Source of the DNA: Brevibacillus sedimenti
GTDB lineage: Bacteria; Bacillota; Bacilli; Brevibacillales; Brevibacillaceae
Assembly: GCF_020923495.1 (NCBI RefSeq)
Contig: NZ_CP064048.1
Coordinates: 16,001 to 80,000 of the forward strand
DNA length: 64,000 nt
Reading direction: 5' to 3'
Position numbers and translations under genes: made by a program. Under the pieces are notes generated by a model. It was not told the origin of the DNA, did no database searches, and saw nothing but the letters and a program-made list of their open reading frames with translations. Of this stretch, positions 41,226-48,398 are shown piece after piece (the stretch's first letter is position 1; every line of letters starts with the position of its first letter).

Positions 41226-41855
41226 TCAGCTGTCCTGCTTTGGCTGATACATCGGCCGCGGCCGTTCAAACAATTCGCCCAGCGTGGCGTACCAGTGGCC
41301 GGCCAGGCGGCTGACAGGGGAGAAGGTGTCGATGTCGATCTTGCCGTCTCGGTAAAGGGAATCGTCGATGTGGACGTGCACCACCTCGCCGATGATCAGG
41401 TCCGACGCAGCCGGCTCGCCCAGCGTCATGAAACGGTGCAGCCGGCACTCAAAATGGACGCGCGACTCGCCCAGACGCGGCGGGCGGACGGCGACGGACG
41501 GCAGTTGGGTCAGCCCCAGCTCTTCCACCTCGCTCACTTCCGGCGGGTAATCGGCGGAGGTCTGATTGACCGCATCCACGTTGAACACGTCCACCATGTT
41601 GACGACAAATTCCTTCGTCTCTGCGATGTTGCGGGCCGTGTCCTTCATCACACTGCCCGGCTTGCGTATGACCGCGACGGAAACCAACATCGGTTCAATG
41701 CTGGCCACATTGAAGTAACTGAACGGCGCGGCGTTGACCACACCGTCTGCGCTGAGGGACGTGACCCAGGCGATCGGCCTCGGCACGACCCCGCCAATCA
41801 AGAGTTTGTATTTGTCCTGGCGCCCGATGGCACTGATGTCGATTTCCATGCGCAT
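41226..41855 (-). CDS. Flavin reductase-like (FMN-binding split barrel) protein
   Basis: 209 residues. The family motif is GGVVPRPIAWVTSLSADGVV with NAAPFSYFNVASIEPMLVSV and later SRVHFECRLHRFMTLGE, matching the DIM6/NTAB flavoprotein group that binds FMN and serves as a reductase for monooxygenases or as an oxidoreductase. It lies 12 bases after the homogentisate dioxygenase gene and is almost certainly co-transcribed, so a role in aromatic degradation is likely, though its substrate is not known. Confidence 0.85.
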   Translation of the reverse strand: MRMEIDISAIGRQDKYKLLIGGVVPRPIAWVTSLSADGVVNAAPFSYFNVASIEPMLVSVAVIRKPGSVMKDTARNIAETKEFVVNMVDVFNVDAVNQTSADYPPEVSEVEELGLTQLPSVAVRPPRLGESRVHFECRLHRFMTLGEPAASDLIIGEVVHVHIDDSLYRDGKIDIDTFSPVSRLAGHWYATLGELFERPRPMYQPKQDS

Positions 41856-41867
41856 CCCCTTTCCTGT

Positions 41868-43028
41868 TTACGTTTGGGGCGGGAGCCAGCTGGCCATGTA
41901 GTCCGGGTCCTCGATGCCAAGCGCCTGGCGCGTCACCATGAGCGGCTTGAACGTGTCCAGCATGACCGCCAGTTCCCTGGTTTCCGTTTTGCCGATGCTC
42001 TCTTCGATCTTGCCCGGATGGGGACCGTGCGGAATGCCCATCGGATGGAGGGTGAGGGAGCCTTCGAAGATTCCCTTGCGGCTCATGAATTGGCCGTCCA
42101 CGTAATAGAGCACCTCGTCGCTCTCCACGTTGCTGTGGTAGTACGGCGCCGGAATCGCCTGCGGGTGGTAGTCGTACAGCCGCGGCACAAAGGAGCAGAC
42201 GACGAAGTTCTCTCCGGCAAACGTCTGGTGCACCGGCGGCGGCTGGTGAATGCGTCCCGTGATCGGTTCAAAGTCGTGAATGCTGAGGGCGTACGGGTAG
42301 AGATAGCCGTCCCAGCCGACCACGTCAAAGGGATGAAAGTCAAACAGATAACTGTACAGGACGGACTGCCGCTTGACGCGCACCTCGAATTCCCCGGCTT
42401 CCACGTGCGTCTGCAGCCGCTCCGGGACGCGGATGTCCCGCTCACAATACGGCGAGTGCTCGAGCAGCTGGCCGTGCTCGTTGCGGTAGCGCTTGGGCGG
42501 AACGATGTCGCTTTGCGATTCGATCACCAGAAACCTGCTGGGAGCGGACGGCACGATCCGGTACGTGGTGCCGATCGGAATCACCAGATAATCGCCCTGC
42601 CGATAAGAGATCGTGCCGAAGATAGTCTCCAGCTCCCCTTCCCCCTGGTGGACAAACAGCAGTTCGTCCCCGTCCGCGTTGCGGTAAAAATACGTCATCG
42701 GCTCGGTCGGAGCGCAGACGCCCAGCACCACGTCACTGTTGCCCAAGAGGTACTGCCGGCCTGAAATCGGATCGCCCCCGGCCTTCAGGTCAAAGGTTTT
42801 GAAATGCTGGTGCCGCAGATCCGCCTGCTCCACGTACTCCGGCTTCATCTCGCCGCAACGGCGCGTCGCGCGCACCTGCGTCGGCGGATGATGGTGGTAC
42901 AGGATCGACTGAATGCCGGAGAAGCCTTTCGTGCCCATCACTTGCTCGCGGTACAGCTCTCCGTTCGGTTTGTAAAAAGTGGTGTGCCGCTTTTTCGGCA
43001 CCTCCCCCATGCGATGGTAAAAGGGCAT
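41868..43028 (-). CDS. hmgA: Homogentisate 1,2-dioxygenase family protein
   Basis: 386 residues. Cupin-type HGD with N-terminal MPFYHRMGEVPKKRHTTFYK, middle ADGDELLFVHQGEGELETIF and C-terminal iron-site region HSNVESDEVLYYVDGQF and HPMGIPHGPHPGKIEESIG, carrying the His-Glu-His iron ligands. HGD opens the ring of homogentisate in tyrosine and phenylalanine breakdown to maleylacetoacetate. It is shorter than proteobacterial HmgA, as usual for Bacillales members. The upstream gene encodes a fumarylacetoacetase-like enzyme, the last step of the same pathway. Confidence 0.88.
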   Translation of the reverse strand: MPFYHRMGEVPKKRHTTFYKPNGELYREQVMGTKGFSGIQSILYHHHPPTQVRATRRCGEMKPEYVEQADLRHQHFKTFDLKAGGDPISGRQYLLGNSDVVLGVCAPTEPMTYFYRNADGDELLFVHQGEGELETIFGTISYRQGDYLVIPIGTTYRIVPSAPSRFLVIESQSDIVPPKRYRNEHGQLLEHSPYCERDIRVPERLQTHVEAGEFEVRVKRQSVLYSYLFDFHPFDVVGWDGYLYPYALSIHDFEPITGRIHQPPPVHQTFAGENFVVCSFVPRLYDYHPQAIPAPYYHSNVESDEVLYYVDGQFMSRKGIFEGSLTLHPMGIPHGPHPGKIEESIGKTETRELAVMLDTFKPLMVTRQALGIEDPDYMASWLPPQT

Positions 43029-43062
43029 CCGTTTTTCCTCCCTTCATGTTTTTGCTGAACCT

Positions 43063-43992
43063 TTATTCGACCACGACGTTGCGCAGAACCCCCAGACGCT
43101 CTACTTCTAATTCCACTACGTCCCCCGGCTCAAGCCACGGGCAGCGTTCCGGCCCCAATTCGAGGATGCAGCCGGTCCCCACCGTGCCCGAGCCGATCAC
43201 ATCGCCGGGATAAAGCGGACAATCGGCAGATGCCCGGGCGATCATCTCGGCGAAGGTGTAATGGATGTCGGCCCAACGTCCGCGCGAGTACTCCACGCCG
43301 TTTACCCTCGCAATCATGGTGAGATCGTACCGGCTCCCGCTTTCGCCGGGAATGCGGACGTCTTCCAGTTCGTCAGGAGTGACCAGCCAGGGCCCCATCG
43401 ACGTGGCAAAATCCTTTCCTTTTGCCGGCCCGAGTCCCACCTTCATTTCTTCCCGCTGCACGTCGCGGGCGCTCCAGTCGTTCAGGATGCAGTAGCCGGC
43501 GATGTGCTCCTCCGCCCGCTCGACGGGAATGTCCACGCCCCCTTTGCCGATGACGCAGGCCACCTCCAGCTCGTAGTCCAGCCAGTGCGCCGCCTTGGGC
43601 CGCTTCACCGCCGCTTCCGGTCCGACAAAAGCGGCAGCGTTGGAAAAGTAAAAGACGGGAAAATGATACCACTCCGGAATCATGTCCAGCCCGCGGCGGC
43701 CGCGCGCCGTCCTGACGTGCTCCTCAAACGCGTAAAAGTCTCGAAAGCTGCGGGGACGGGGCACGGGAGGACCCAGAACAGCCTGCTCCGCCGGCACCGC
43801 GCAGGAAGCCGTATCCGCCTCAATCTCCAGACGCTGCAGCCGCTCCCTCCAGCGCTCCCACTCGTCCAGCAAAGCCAGCACGGAAGCGGGGGCCTCCGGA
43901 ATCGCCTGCGCGATGTCGATCACAAAACTGCTTCGAAACAAGCCTGCCCGCCAATCTCCCTGGCCGCCGCGACGGTACGACACCAATTTCAC
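43063..43992 (-). CDS. Fumarylacetoacetate hydrolase family protein
   Basis: 309 residues from GTG 43992, chosen because AGGAGGG ends six bases before it; the in-frame ATG two codons earlier touches that site. The FAH C-terminal domain (about 110-309) has DYELEVACVIGKGGVDIPVE, GYCILNDWSARDVQREEMKV, GPAKGKDFATSMGPWLVTPD and GDVIGSGTVGTG, with the acidic metal ligands. In tyrosine degradation the family cleaves fumarylacetoacetate to fumarate and acetoacetate. It is the first gene of the operon with hmgA and the flavin reductase. A structured leader of about 290 bases precedes it. Confidence 0.88.
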   Translation of the reverse strand: MKLVSYRRGGQGDWRAGLFRSSFVIDIAQAIPEAPASVLALLDEWERWRERLQRLEIEADTASCAVPAEQAVLGPPVPRPRSFRDFYAFEEHVRTARGRRGLDMIPEWYHFPVFYFSNAAAFVGPEAAVKRPKAAHWLDYELEVACVIGKGGVDIPVERAEEHIAGYCILNDWSARDVQREEMKVGLGPAKGKDFATSMGPWLVTPDELEDVRIPGESGSRYDLTMIARVNGVEYSRGRWADIHYTFAEMIARASADCPLYPGDVIGSGTVGTGCILELGPERCPWLEPGDVVELEVERLGVLRNVVVE

Positions 43993-44285
43993 GCACATCC
44001 CTCCTCGCCATACGCATGTACGCATCCCTGATCTTTTGCATTTTTTGCGCAGCGCTCCTGCTTCGGCAGCCATGCCGGCTGGGAACGGCACACAAAAAGC
44101 CCAGCTTACCCCCAAACCGTCCCGACTGCATGCGAAAACAGAGCATTCCGCTGTCGTCAATGCAAGTCAAGACGGGCATCAGGCGCAAGCTGGGCTCTGT
44201 CCGCTACCGAAGAAAACCTTGCGGGCGTTCCCCCGCAGACAGCCAGCCGTCGACACATGCTGCCGCTCTTCTCTTGTCTGTCTCT
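43993..44285 (-). ncRNA. Structured 5' leader of the homogentisate operon
   Basis: Between a promoter at 44292-44321 and the start at 43992 there is no credible gene, but several nested stems. These include CAGACA (44280-44275) pairing with TGTCTG (about 44242-44237), the hairpin GCGGGggaacgCCCGC, and a long composite hairpin at 44196-44098 ending in a U-tract. No T-box, SAM, lysine, THF or glycine consensus is present. The arrangement looks like a riboswitch or attenuator, which is inference. It fills the 416-base gap between the FAH gene and the RluA gene. Confidence 0.45.
44094..44196 (-). terminator. Long composite hairpin with U-tract inside the operon leader
   Basis: AGCCCAGCTT (44196-44187) pairs with AAGCTGGGCT (44107-44098) followed by TTTTGTG. 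Inside, CCGTC pairs with GACGG, then GACTtGCAT with ATGCAGTC and ACAG with CTGT. A factor-independent stop about 100 bases before the first gene would give conditional expression. Confidence 0.5.
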
Positions 44286-44291
44286 ATCCTC

Positions 44292-44321
44292 ATCATAACG
44301 GAAACGCTTTCCTATTGCCAG
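44292..44321 (-). promoter_or_regulatory. Promoter of the homogentisate operon with embedded cre-like box
   Basis: Minus strand CTGGCA (44321-44316), 18-base spacer and TATGAT (44297-44292). The spacer contains GGAAAGCGTTTCC (44312-44300), which fits the core of Bacillus cre boxes (TGAAARCGYTTNCA) apart from its outer bases. CcpA binding there would repress aromatic catabolism on preferred sugars. Confidence 0.55.
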
Positions 44322-44408
44322 AGGAAATTGACGAAATGTTGTCACTTATCTGCCGACGCGCACGCTCCCCGCCGATGTGTACGTCAGGGAGCCGTACGTC
44401 TGAATTGA

Positions 44409-45314
44409 TTAGTCCCGGTGTCCGAAAACGCGCTCCGCCAGTTCCTGCATGTCTGCCGGTATCGGTTCGCTCCACTCCATCGCCTGCCCGCTGCGCGGAT
44501 GGACAAACGACAATCTGGTCGCGTGAAGTGCCTGACGGCCGATGAGGGCCCGGCTGCCGCCGTACAGGTCGTCGCCTGCCAGCGGATGACCGAGATGGTT
44601 CATGTGGACGCGGATTTGATGCGTGCGGCCCGTTTCCAGCTTCAGTTCCAGCCAGCTCATCCCGCCGCCTGTCGCCAGCACCCGGTAATGGGTGACTGCC
44701 GGCTGGCCGTCCGGCCGCACCTCGCGCACGATGATCGAATCGTCGCGCAGGCCAATCGGGGCATCGATCGTTCCTTCCTCTTCGGCCACGATCCCTTCGA
44801 CGATCGCATGGTACCAGCGGTGCAGCGTCCGCTCTTTCTGCATGCGGCTGAACTGCTCGTGGGCCCATTGGTTTTTGGCGACGATCAGCAGGCCGGACGT
44901 GTCCTTGTCCAGCCGGTTGACGGGGCGAAACTTGCGCCGCTCCCCCCGCTCCCGCCAGTAGGCGACCACGCCATTGGCCAGCGTTCCGCCCGTGTGTCCG
45001 CCAGTGGGATGAACGACGAGTCCCGCAGGCTTGGCGATAACCAGGATGTCCTCGTCTTCGTGACGGATGGCCAGTTCCATTGGCTCCGGCTGCACCGTTT
45101 CTTCCTCTTCGGCGGGCACCAGGATGGCCACGTCATCCCCCGGCCGCAGCCGCTCCGTGACGAAAACAGGCGTTCCGTTGCGGGTGATCGCTCCCTGGTA
45201 TTTGGCCCGGACCAGAAGCCGTCGGGACACCCCGAACCGTTTTTGCAGCGCATCGCGAATCGTCATATCCGCTTCCCGCTCCGTAGCCGTAAACCGTATC
45301 AGTTCTTCCAACAT
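44409..45314 (-). CDS. RluA-family pseudouridine synthase
   Basis: 301 residues from ATG 45314 (AAGGAGAG six bases upstream). An S4-like N-terminal part (MTIRDALQKRFGVSRRLLVR) is followed by the synthase domain with the catalytic aspartate in PVNRLDKDTSGLLIVAKN, and ETGRTHQIRVHMNHLGHPLA and HATRLSFVHPRSG. It isomerises uridines in rRNA or tRNA; paralogues RluB/YhcT/YlyB cannot be separated by eye. About 85 bases separate it from the homogentisate promoter. The 350 bases upstream hold a hairpin and the start of the next gene. Confidence 0.88.
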   Translation of the reverse strand: MLEELIRFTATEREADMTIRDALQKRFGVSRRLLVRAKYQGAITRNGTPVFVTERLRPGDDVAILVPAEEEETVQPEPMELAIRHEDEDILVIAKPAGLVVHPTGGHTGGTLANGVVAYWRERGERRKFRPVNRLDKDTSGLLIVAKNQWAHEQFSRMQKERTLHRWYHAIVEGIVAEEEGTIDAPIGLRDDSIIVREVRPDGQPAVTHYRVLATGGGMSWLELKLETGRTHQIRVHMNHLGHPLAGDDLYGGSRALIGRQALHATRLSFVHPRSGQAMEWSEPIPADMQELAERVFGHRD

Positions 45315-45487
45315 GTCGTCTCTCCTTTGTCGGAAACCCTTCCTGGTCAGTATAGCACAAACGGAGGGACGGCACTGTTCAGCCGCCATCCTGGAGCCTG
45401 GAACCTGGAGACTGGAGCCCGCGCCAATTTCCCGCGGAAGAGTTGCAGATACAAATGCAGATTTTAATGTCAACCTATGTGAGAGGG

Positions 45488-45521
45488 GCGTACGGCTGTT
45501 TGGATGATCGAAGCCGTACGC
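45488..45521. other. 10-bp inverted repeat in the gap upstream of the 45.7-kb membrane protein gene
   Basis: GCGTACGGCT / AGCCGTACGC with a 14-base loop and no U-tract on either strand. It lies in the 350-base gap 45315-45664, whose other contents are a short imperfect CTGGAG-type repeat near 45392-45417 and A+T-rich promoter-like sequence near 45600. Confidence 0.4.
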
Positions 45522-45664
45522 TGACCATCACACGGAAAAACGATGATCCCCTTCTGGAGTCTTAGGCGAAAACAGTCCCGGGATGGACGAAATGCTTCTT
45601 CACACAAATTATAATGTCGACCAAAAGTATTACATCATCGAAATGAAAGGTGGAATTTCTGCGG

Positions 45665-46177
45665 ATGGCTGTACGACTCGGTATCCGAACAAAACAATTA
45701 TTGGTTTCGATACACGTGATTGCCGTTGCTCTGTGGTTCGGTGGTACGATGGGCATGTTCTTGCTTGGCTTGTATGCAAAAAATGCGGAAAATGGTGCAC
45801 AGCTGTATTATACCCTGGCAAGCATGCACGTCATTGATGAAAGCATGCTAAAATACCCGGCGCTCGCCACATTGATCACGGGTGTCATGCTGTCCGTATG
45901 GACTCACTGGGGACTTTTCAAACATTACTGGGTTGTCATCAAGTTTGTCTTAACCATTGGTACCATTCTTCTGGGCATTTTCTTTCTCCAAGATTGGTTT
46001 TCTTTTCTGCTCACAACCGCAGAGCAATTGGGCTTTTCGGCAATCCAGCGTGAAGATTTTCAAAATACCTGGCTCTCCATGATCGTAACTGGTTCGTTTA
46101 ACCTTCTCTGTTTGATATTGATGACGTTCGTTACCTACATGAAGCCGTTTGGAAAAATCAAGAAAAGGGAATCGTGA
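45665..46177 (+). CDS. Hypothetical integral membrane protein, 170 aa
   Basis: ATG 45665 (AGGTGG 11 bases upstream; GTG 45650 overlaps that site). Four membrane helices can be traced: LLVSIHVIAVALWFGGTMGM, YPALATLITGVMLSVWTHWG, WVVIKFVLTIGTILLGIFF and MIVTGSFNLLCLILMTFVTY. The first helix HVIAVALWFGG with its early His resembles DUF2269/CopD-like haem or copper membrane proteins (resemblance only). Base composition is visibly more A+T-rich than the neighbours, and the second copy of the intergenic element follows within 40 bases, so recent acquisition is plausible. Confidence 0.65.
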   Translation: MAVRLGIRTKQLLVSIHVIAVALWFGGTMGMFLLGLYAKNAENGAQLYYTLASMHVIDESMLKYPALATLITGVMLSVWTHWGLFKHYWVVIKFVLTIGTILLGIFFLQDWFSFLLTTAEQLGFSAIQREDFQNTWLSMIVTGSFNLLCLILMTFVTYMKPFGKIKKRES

Positions 46178-46190
46178 CACCATCAAACAA

Positions 46191-46208
46191 GCTGCCAATA
46201 ATGGCAGC
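46191..46208. other. Hairpin at the left edge of element copy 2
   Basis: GCTGCCA / TGGCAGC with loop ATAA, about 14 bases after the stop of the membrane protein gene. It may be the terminator of that gene (no T-run) or the left boundary structure of the element. Confidence 0.4.
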
Positions 46209-46215
46209 TACAGAC

Positions 46216-46555
46216 TGAAGACAAACTGTTTATTTAGTAAGTGTCCACAAGGAAGTAATTTTCATGTTTTCCAGGCCGGAAGGCCTGCACATTCATCAAC
46301 CGAAGCTGAAGACAACGTACATCGCATGGAGGGATGGGCCAAGCGAGCTCCTTTGACGACCTGCTCAGCGGAAAAACGAAAGACGCGGGGAAAAACAGGG
46401 GGCACAAGTCTCACTTCGCCGAAACACCCAGATGTTTGCCCCCTGCCCGCGTCGCGTTTTGGAGCGGACATCATCCACTTCTTTGCTGGGCGTCAAGAGA
46501 GCGAGCGGGCCCGATCTCCCATGCGCCACGGACTTTGTCTACATGCTGAAACCCC
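46216..46555 (+). repeat. Structured intergenic element, copy 2
   Basis: Same order of blocks as copy 1: TGAAGACAAACTGTT (46216-46230); hairpin AGGCCGGAAGGCCT plus GCACATTCATCAACC (46271-46301); the 78-base core (46433-46510, three differences from copy 1); and CGGACTTTGTCT...TGAAACCCC (46529-46555). It differs by a 131-base segment (46302-46432) where copy 1 has five bases; that segment begins with another GCTGAAGACAACG. Terminal inverted repeats are TGAAGACAAACT and TGTAGACAAAGT. It is in the same orientation as copy 1 and sits between convergent genes. Confidence 0.75.
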
Positions 46556-46574
46556 CTCGTTTGACGAAGGGGTT
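46550..46574 (-). terminator. Hairpin at the right end of element copy 2, likely tpx terminator
   Basis: AACCCCTTCG / CGAGGGGGTT on the minus strand with a 5-base loop, followed by TC, 18 bases past the tpx stop. The sequence differs from the matching hairpin of copy 1 in both arms but keeps pairing. Confidence 0.55.
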
Positions 46575-46591
46575 ATTGCATAGAACATCCG

Positions 46592-47113
46592 TTATTTCGC
46601 TGCTTTGGCCGCCGCGATTGCCGCCTCGTAGTTCGGATGTTCACCCACGGCCGGCACGTATTCGGCGTATACCACCTTGTCGTTGGAATCGACGACGAAG
46701 ACGGCGCGGGAGAGCAGACGAAGCTCCTTGATCACGACGCCGTACGCGAGACCAAACGACAGATCGCGGTGATCGGACAGGGTTTGCACCTTGTCGATGC
46801 CGGCGGCGCCGCACCAGCGGGCTTGGGCAAACGGCAGGTCAACGGAGATGGTCAGGACGGTCACGCCGTCCAGTTTGGCTGCTTCCTCGTTAAACCGGCG
46901 GGTTTGCGCGTCGCACACGCCCGTGTCCAGAGACGGAACGACAGAAATGATACGTACAGTGCCTTTGGAATCAGCCAGAGTTACCGGCGTCAGGTTGTTG
47001 GCCAGCACGGTAAAATCGGGAGCGGTGTCACCCACTTTGATTTCCGGGCCCAGCAGGGTGACCGGGTTGCCTTTGAACGTGACCACGCCTTGGCGTTCGA
47101 TCGTAGCAGTCAT
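46592..47113 (-). CDS. tpx: Thiol peroxidase (Tpx, atypical 2-Cys peroxiredoxin)
   Basis: 173 residues from ATG 47113 (AGGAGGAA eight bases upstream; the ATG two codons earlier is too close to it). Peroxidatic Cys67 in [16 protein letters not shown] and resolving Cys101 in [11 protein letters not shown] are in place, with the family opening [20 protein letters not shown]. Tpx reduces hydrogen peroxide and alkyl peroxides with thioredoxin in the cytosol. It is monocistronic, ending in the hairpin of the repeat element. Confidence 0.95.
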   Translation of the reverse strand: MTATIERQGVVTFKGNPVTLLGPEIKVGDTAPDFTVLANNLTPVTLADSKGTVRIISVVPSLDTGVCDAQTRRFNEEAAKLDGVTVLTISVDLPFAQARWCGAAGIDKVQTLSDHRDLSFGLAYGVVIKELRLLSRAVFVVDSNDKVVYAEYVPAVGEHPNYEAAIAAAKAAK

Positions 47114-47201
47114 GAACATTTCCTCCTCACCAGAGATTCATATGTACCTAACTTATCATACTCTATTTTTCTACCTTTTTCACTATGCAAACAGTAGAAT
47201 T

Positions 47202-47735
47202 TTACACCTGGAAGCGGACGTGTTTCTCCGTTCGCTGATCCACTTTGTCAATGCGTTTTACTTCGTGTTCGTACTCCCAGTTGCTCCTCATGTTCAGTTC
47301 GTGGCAGCGCATCAGCGCGTGAAAAAGGGCAAACTCGAAGCTCACCCGTTTCAATTCGTACTGCGTGCTCATCGACTGGGGCAGGATCGTATTGACAATC
47401 TCGATCCGGTAGGTGGCCTTCTCCCGTGAGCGGCGGGTCGGCACGACATAGCCCATCTGTTTCAAGACAAAACCGTAGTCAAACTCTCCGTTGTCGTCAA
47501 AGTCGATCGTCTCGTCCGAGGTGGCCAAAAGCTGCAAACACTCGCTTGCGTCCATCCGCTCAAAACAGGCGGGCTTGGGCAGGGCGAGAACGGAACCGTC
47601 GCTGTTGACGAAGTAGATGTGATCGCGGTAGTGAAAGATCAGTTCGTCCTCCGGGATGTCGTCAACATACATCCAGTTGGCCGCCGGAATCAACAGCCGC
47701 CAGATGTCGGCGGGCGCGGCATGCAACAATTCCAT
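47202..47735 (-). CDS. Hypothetical protein, 177 aa
   Basis: ATG 47735 with AAAGGAGGGAG upstream. Soluble, with an aromatic and acidic N-terminal half (ADIWRLLIPAANWMYVDDIP, EDELIFHYRDHIYFVNSDG) and a basic C-terminal half (RRSREKATYRIEIVNTILP, RSNWEYEHEVKRIDKVDQRT). No family recognised. It lies immediately after the gamma-glutamylcyclotransferase-like gene (48 bases), so the two may be co-transcribed. No membrane segment, cysteine motif or nucleotide-binding loop is apparent. Confidence 0.6.
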   Translation of the reverse strand: MELLHAAPADIWRLLIPAANWMYVDDIPEDELIFHYRDHIYFVNSDGSVLALPKPACFERMDASECLQLLATSDETIDFDDNGEFDYGFVLKQMGYVVPTRRSREKATYRIEIVNTILPQSMSTQYELKRVSFEFALFHALMRCHELNMRSNWEYEHEVKRIDKVDQRTEKHVRFQV

Positions 47736-47783
47736 GGCAGGGCTCCCTCCTTTCCCTACCATTCTGGGCAAAAAGGCACACCC

Positions 47784-48218
47784 CTATTCTCTTTTGCGGC
47801 GCATGAAGGCCTCCCAATCGCCGTCGGCCAGGAAGATGCCGGTCTGTCTCGCAAAGGCTTCGTCCACGAAGCGATACACGTAGACGCGCTGTTCTTCCCC
47901 CGTTGTCACCAGCCGCGCCGTCATGATTTCGCGCTCGTATTCGTTGCGCGGGTCGCCCGGTCCAAAATACGTCTCCAGTTCGTCCAGACCGCGCAGCGCT
48001 TCGTCGTACACGTCCGGCGAAAACAGGAGCACGCCTCCCTTAACCGTTCCCTCCCCTTCTCTCAGCAGACCGGGATACCCGGTGGGCAAATGGTAGAGCT
48101 GCCCTTTTACTTCCGCCGGCAGTGCCTGGTGGGGATACGGTTTGACGTACAGCTCCCAGTTGCGAAACCCTGGCAGCAGAGAACCGTAGACGAAAACGGG
48201 CAATCGATGTGGATTCAT
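47784..48218 (-). CDS. Gamma-glutamylcyclotransferase-like (AIG2/YtfP) protein
   Basis: 144 residues from ATG 48218 (AGGAGGAA upstream). The family substrate loop VYGSLLPGFRNW is at residues about 9-20, and the catalytic-type glutamate lies in LDELETYFGPGDP (about 78-90) with YEREIMTARLV after it. Members release 5-oxoproline from gamma-glutamyl compounds, though bacterial YtfP proteins are mostly uncharacterised. It is divergent from the pyruvate carboxylase gene. Confidence 0.82.
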   Translation of the reverse strand: MNPHRLPVFVYGSLLPGFRNWELYVKPYPHQALPAEVKGQLYHLPTGYPGLLREGEGTVKGGVLLFSPDVYDEALRGLDELETYFGPGDPRNEYEREIMTARLVTTGEEQRVYVYRFVDEAFARQTGIFLADGDWEAFMRRKRE

Positions 48219-48353
48219 CTGGTTTCCTCCTGTCATTTACGAATATTTGCCGGTGACACAACGGCTTACATTCAGGAAATGTCTCCTCTCACTCCCGGAA
48301 TGGTAAAAAAAACTGATGTTTCCTCTCGCGCATTTTTGTATATTTACACTATA

Positions 48354-48359
48354 TATAAT
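48354..48359 (+). promoter_or_regulatory. Candidate -10 box of pycA
   Basis: TATAAT in an A+T-rich stretch 40 bases upstream of the start. No good -35 is seen. Inverted 7-base arms CTCTCGC (48323-48329) and GCGAGAG (48374-48380) bracket it; their role is unclear. Confidence 0.4.
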
Positions 48360-48398
48360 TTTCGCTCACGACTGCGAGAGAAGAAGGGGGAGAGCACC

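Noticed and set aside
40674..42764. 696-aa open frame on the plus strand over the DUF2935, flavin reductase and homogentisate dioxygenase genes
   Set aside because: Crosses several genes on the opposite strand, no ribosome binding site or domain; shadow frame.
43993..44285. T-box or known riboswitch in the homogentisate operon leader
   Set aside because: No T-box AGGGTGGNACCGCG or other familiar aptamer core could be found; reported only as an unassigned structured leader.
45392..45417. Imperfect tandem CTGGAG-type repeats upstream of the RluA gene
   Set aside because: Only about three short degenerate units; too weak to call a functional repeat.
47619..48398. N-terminal extension of the pycA frame
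   Set aside because: Runs antisense through the gamma-glutamylcyclotransferase-like gene and past the promoter; the family starts at 48399 with a good ribosome binding site.
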